Origin: Haplomitrium mnioides
Taxonomy: Eukaryota > Marchantiophyta > Haplomitriopsida > Calobryales
NCBI GenBank assembly: GCA_049999725.1
Contig: JBNGIS010032227.1
Span: forward strand, 1-20,523
Direction: 5' to 3'
DNA length: 20,523 nt
Below are positions 19,819 to 20,523 of this stretch, piece after piece. A program made the translations under genes and the position numbers. The notes under the pieces are model-generated. The model did not search any database, was not told where the DNA came from, and was given only the letters and a program-made list of their open reading frames with translations. The number at the start of each line of letters is the position of its first letter. Position 1 is the stretch's first letter.

Positions 19819-19935
19819 TCCTCCGAAGACGCCACGTTTCCGCTGAATCTCGCGGATTCCTCCGAAGATGTCACGTTTCCGCTGAATCTCGTGGATTCCT
19901 TCGAAGACGCCACGTTTTCGCTGAATCTCGCGGGC
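19819..19935 (-). repeat. 39-bp tandem repeat, three units, in the right LTR
   Basis: Units at 19819-19857, 19858-19896 and 19897-19935 share TCCTCCGAAGACGCCACGTT and then TCCGCTGAATCTCGCGGAT, with only a few differences between units. The left LTR has a single unit, at about 10680-10718. Confidence 0.85.
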
Positions 19936-20523
19936 GCTTAAAGAAGGGGTTGCGGACCCCCATAGACTTGTTTCACGCCAGAGGGATCGAAGCGTCCCCT
20001 GATCCCTGACCTAGTTGCTTCTCACGAAGGCCTTGACCCTTCCTTTCTCTCCCCGATCTTCGCCTCTAGTGTGTGGCATCTGAAGGTTTTCCCCATGGCC
20101 TTTCCTTCTTGGCCCTTCTCCTACTGCCATCCTTTGATCCCCACCCCACATCTCGGATCCTTCGATCTTCCTTGTGGCTGATCGCCTCTGGTGATGTTCC
20201 TTCCTCTTTGCTAGGCCTTGACTCCCGCATTCCGATTACACTTGCAGGCTTCCTTCTGCTTCCGTAGAATTATAGTGGTACCCCTTTGTGGGCGAACACA
20301 ACTCCCTATTTCATTCTCAAAGCCCCCTGCAAGCCCATCTTCATTCGACCTCTCTTCCTTCTCCTTCACAACTCCCTTCCCTTCCTCGGATCCAAGCAAT
20401 CCGTGCTTAATTGTTGAATGAAGTCATTCCGCTGCTTCCGAGGCACTTTTACACTTACAATCGGGAGATTGGCCTAATGCTGCTTCTGATGTTAAGAATT
20501 CTACTTCAGTACCCCAATTCACT

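Larger units (their letters stand above)
8205..20523 (-). mobile_element. Ty3/gypsy LTR retrotransposon (element B), nearly complete, non-functional
   Basis: Two direct copies of a long sequence, both starting TGTCACTCC (8205 and 17209), flank a 5.7-kb internal region. On the minus strand that region reads primer site, gag, protease, reverse transcriptase, RNase H, integrase, polypurine tract. Reverse transcriptase before integrase is the Ty3/gypsy order. The integrase ends with a GPF motif and I see no chromodomain, so it is probably a non-chromovirus of the Tat/Athila type (inference). The right LTR is cut by the window end, which lies opposite about 11283 of the left LTR, so roughly 225 bases and the right target-site repeat are missing. 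Full length would be about 12.3-12.5 kb. In about 390 LTR bases compared by eye the copies differ at about 7% of sites, mostly transitions, which suggests an old insertion. Confidence 0.9.
17209..20523 (-). repeat. 5' LTR of element B (right copy, cut by the window end)
   Basis: It matches the left LTR from 17209 to the last base of the window, which corresponds to about 11283 in the left copy. Differences include an extra 54 bp (17342-17395), an extra 124/125-bp repeat unit, two extra 39-bp units (within 19819-19935), an extra stretch of about 30 bp near 19960, and loss of about 38 bp near 19680 and 9 bp near 19765. In the element's sense this copy would hold the promoter for the genomic RNA. 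Confidence 0.88.

Noticed and set aside
19200-19913. 237-codon open frame on the minus strand in the right LTR
   Set aside because: It is produced by the 39-bp (multiple of three) and 124/125-bp repeats. The left LTR does not preserve it.

Overview
This window looks like plant nuclear DNA made almost entirely of decayed LTR retrotransposons. I see no intact host gene, tRNA, rRNA or CRISPR array. The families (Ty3/gypsy and Ty1/copia polyproteins typical of land plants), the long LTRs, and the roughly 7% divergence between one LTR pair suggest a large, repeat-rich plant genome such as a gymnosperm. The lineage is an inference from style, not something the sequence proves.

Region 1 (1 to about 3470, minus strand) is the 5' part of a degenerate Ty3/gypsy-like element, called A here. 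Its gag and the start of the protease region run from 1655 down past the window start, with three TGA stops and one frameshift. Above it lies about 1.8 kb of probable leader and LTR sequence with a small broken ORF of unknown function. Region 2 (about 3447-6438, minus strand) is the 5' end of a Ty1/copia element. It has a 117-bp LTR with perfect TGTTAT/ATAACA ends, a primer-binding-type sequence, a pyrimidine-rich leader of about 1.57 kb, and a gag gene split by one TGA. The pol gene and the 3' LTR are absent.

Region 3 (6439-8204, plus strand) holds a frameshifted coding remnant that I do not recognise, a candidate 60-bp intron, and a degenerate array of about 24-bp repeats. Region 4 (8205-20523, minus strand) is a nearly complete Ty3/gypsy element, called B. 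It consists of a 3' LTR (8205-11507), polypurine tract, integrase, RNase H, reverse transcriptase, acidic linker, protease, two-knuckle gag, primer binding site, and a 5' LTR (17209 onward) cut off by the window end. Its polyprotein carries about 13 stops and at least four frameshifts, so it cannot be autonomous.

All three retroelements point the same way (minus) and the coding remnant points the opposite way. The most unusual material is in element B's LTRs, which are about 3.3 kb long. They contain internal 124/125-bp and 39-bp tandem repeats whose copy number differs between the two LTRs, and a spread of ACGTGGC (ABRE/G-box-like) motifs on the element's sense strand. I did not find convincing evidence of a new biological system. 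The items most worth checking are this LTR repeat turnover, the very short copia LTR with its TATA box near the outer edge, and the unknown plus-strand gene remnant.
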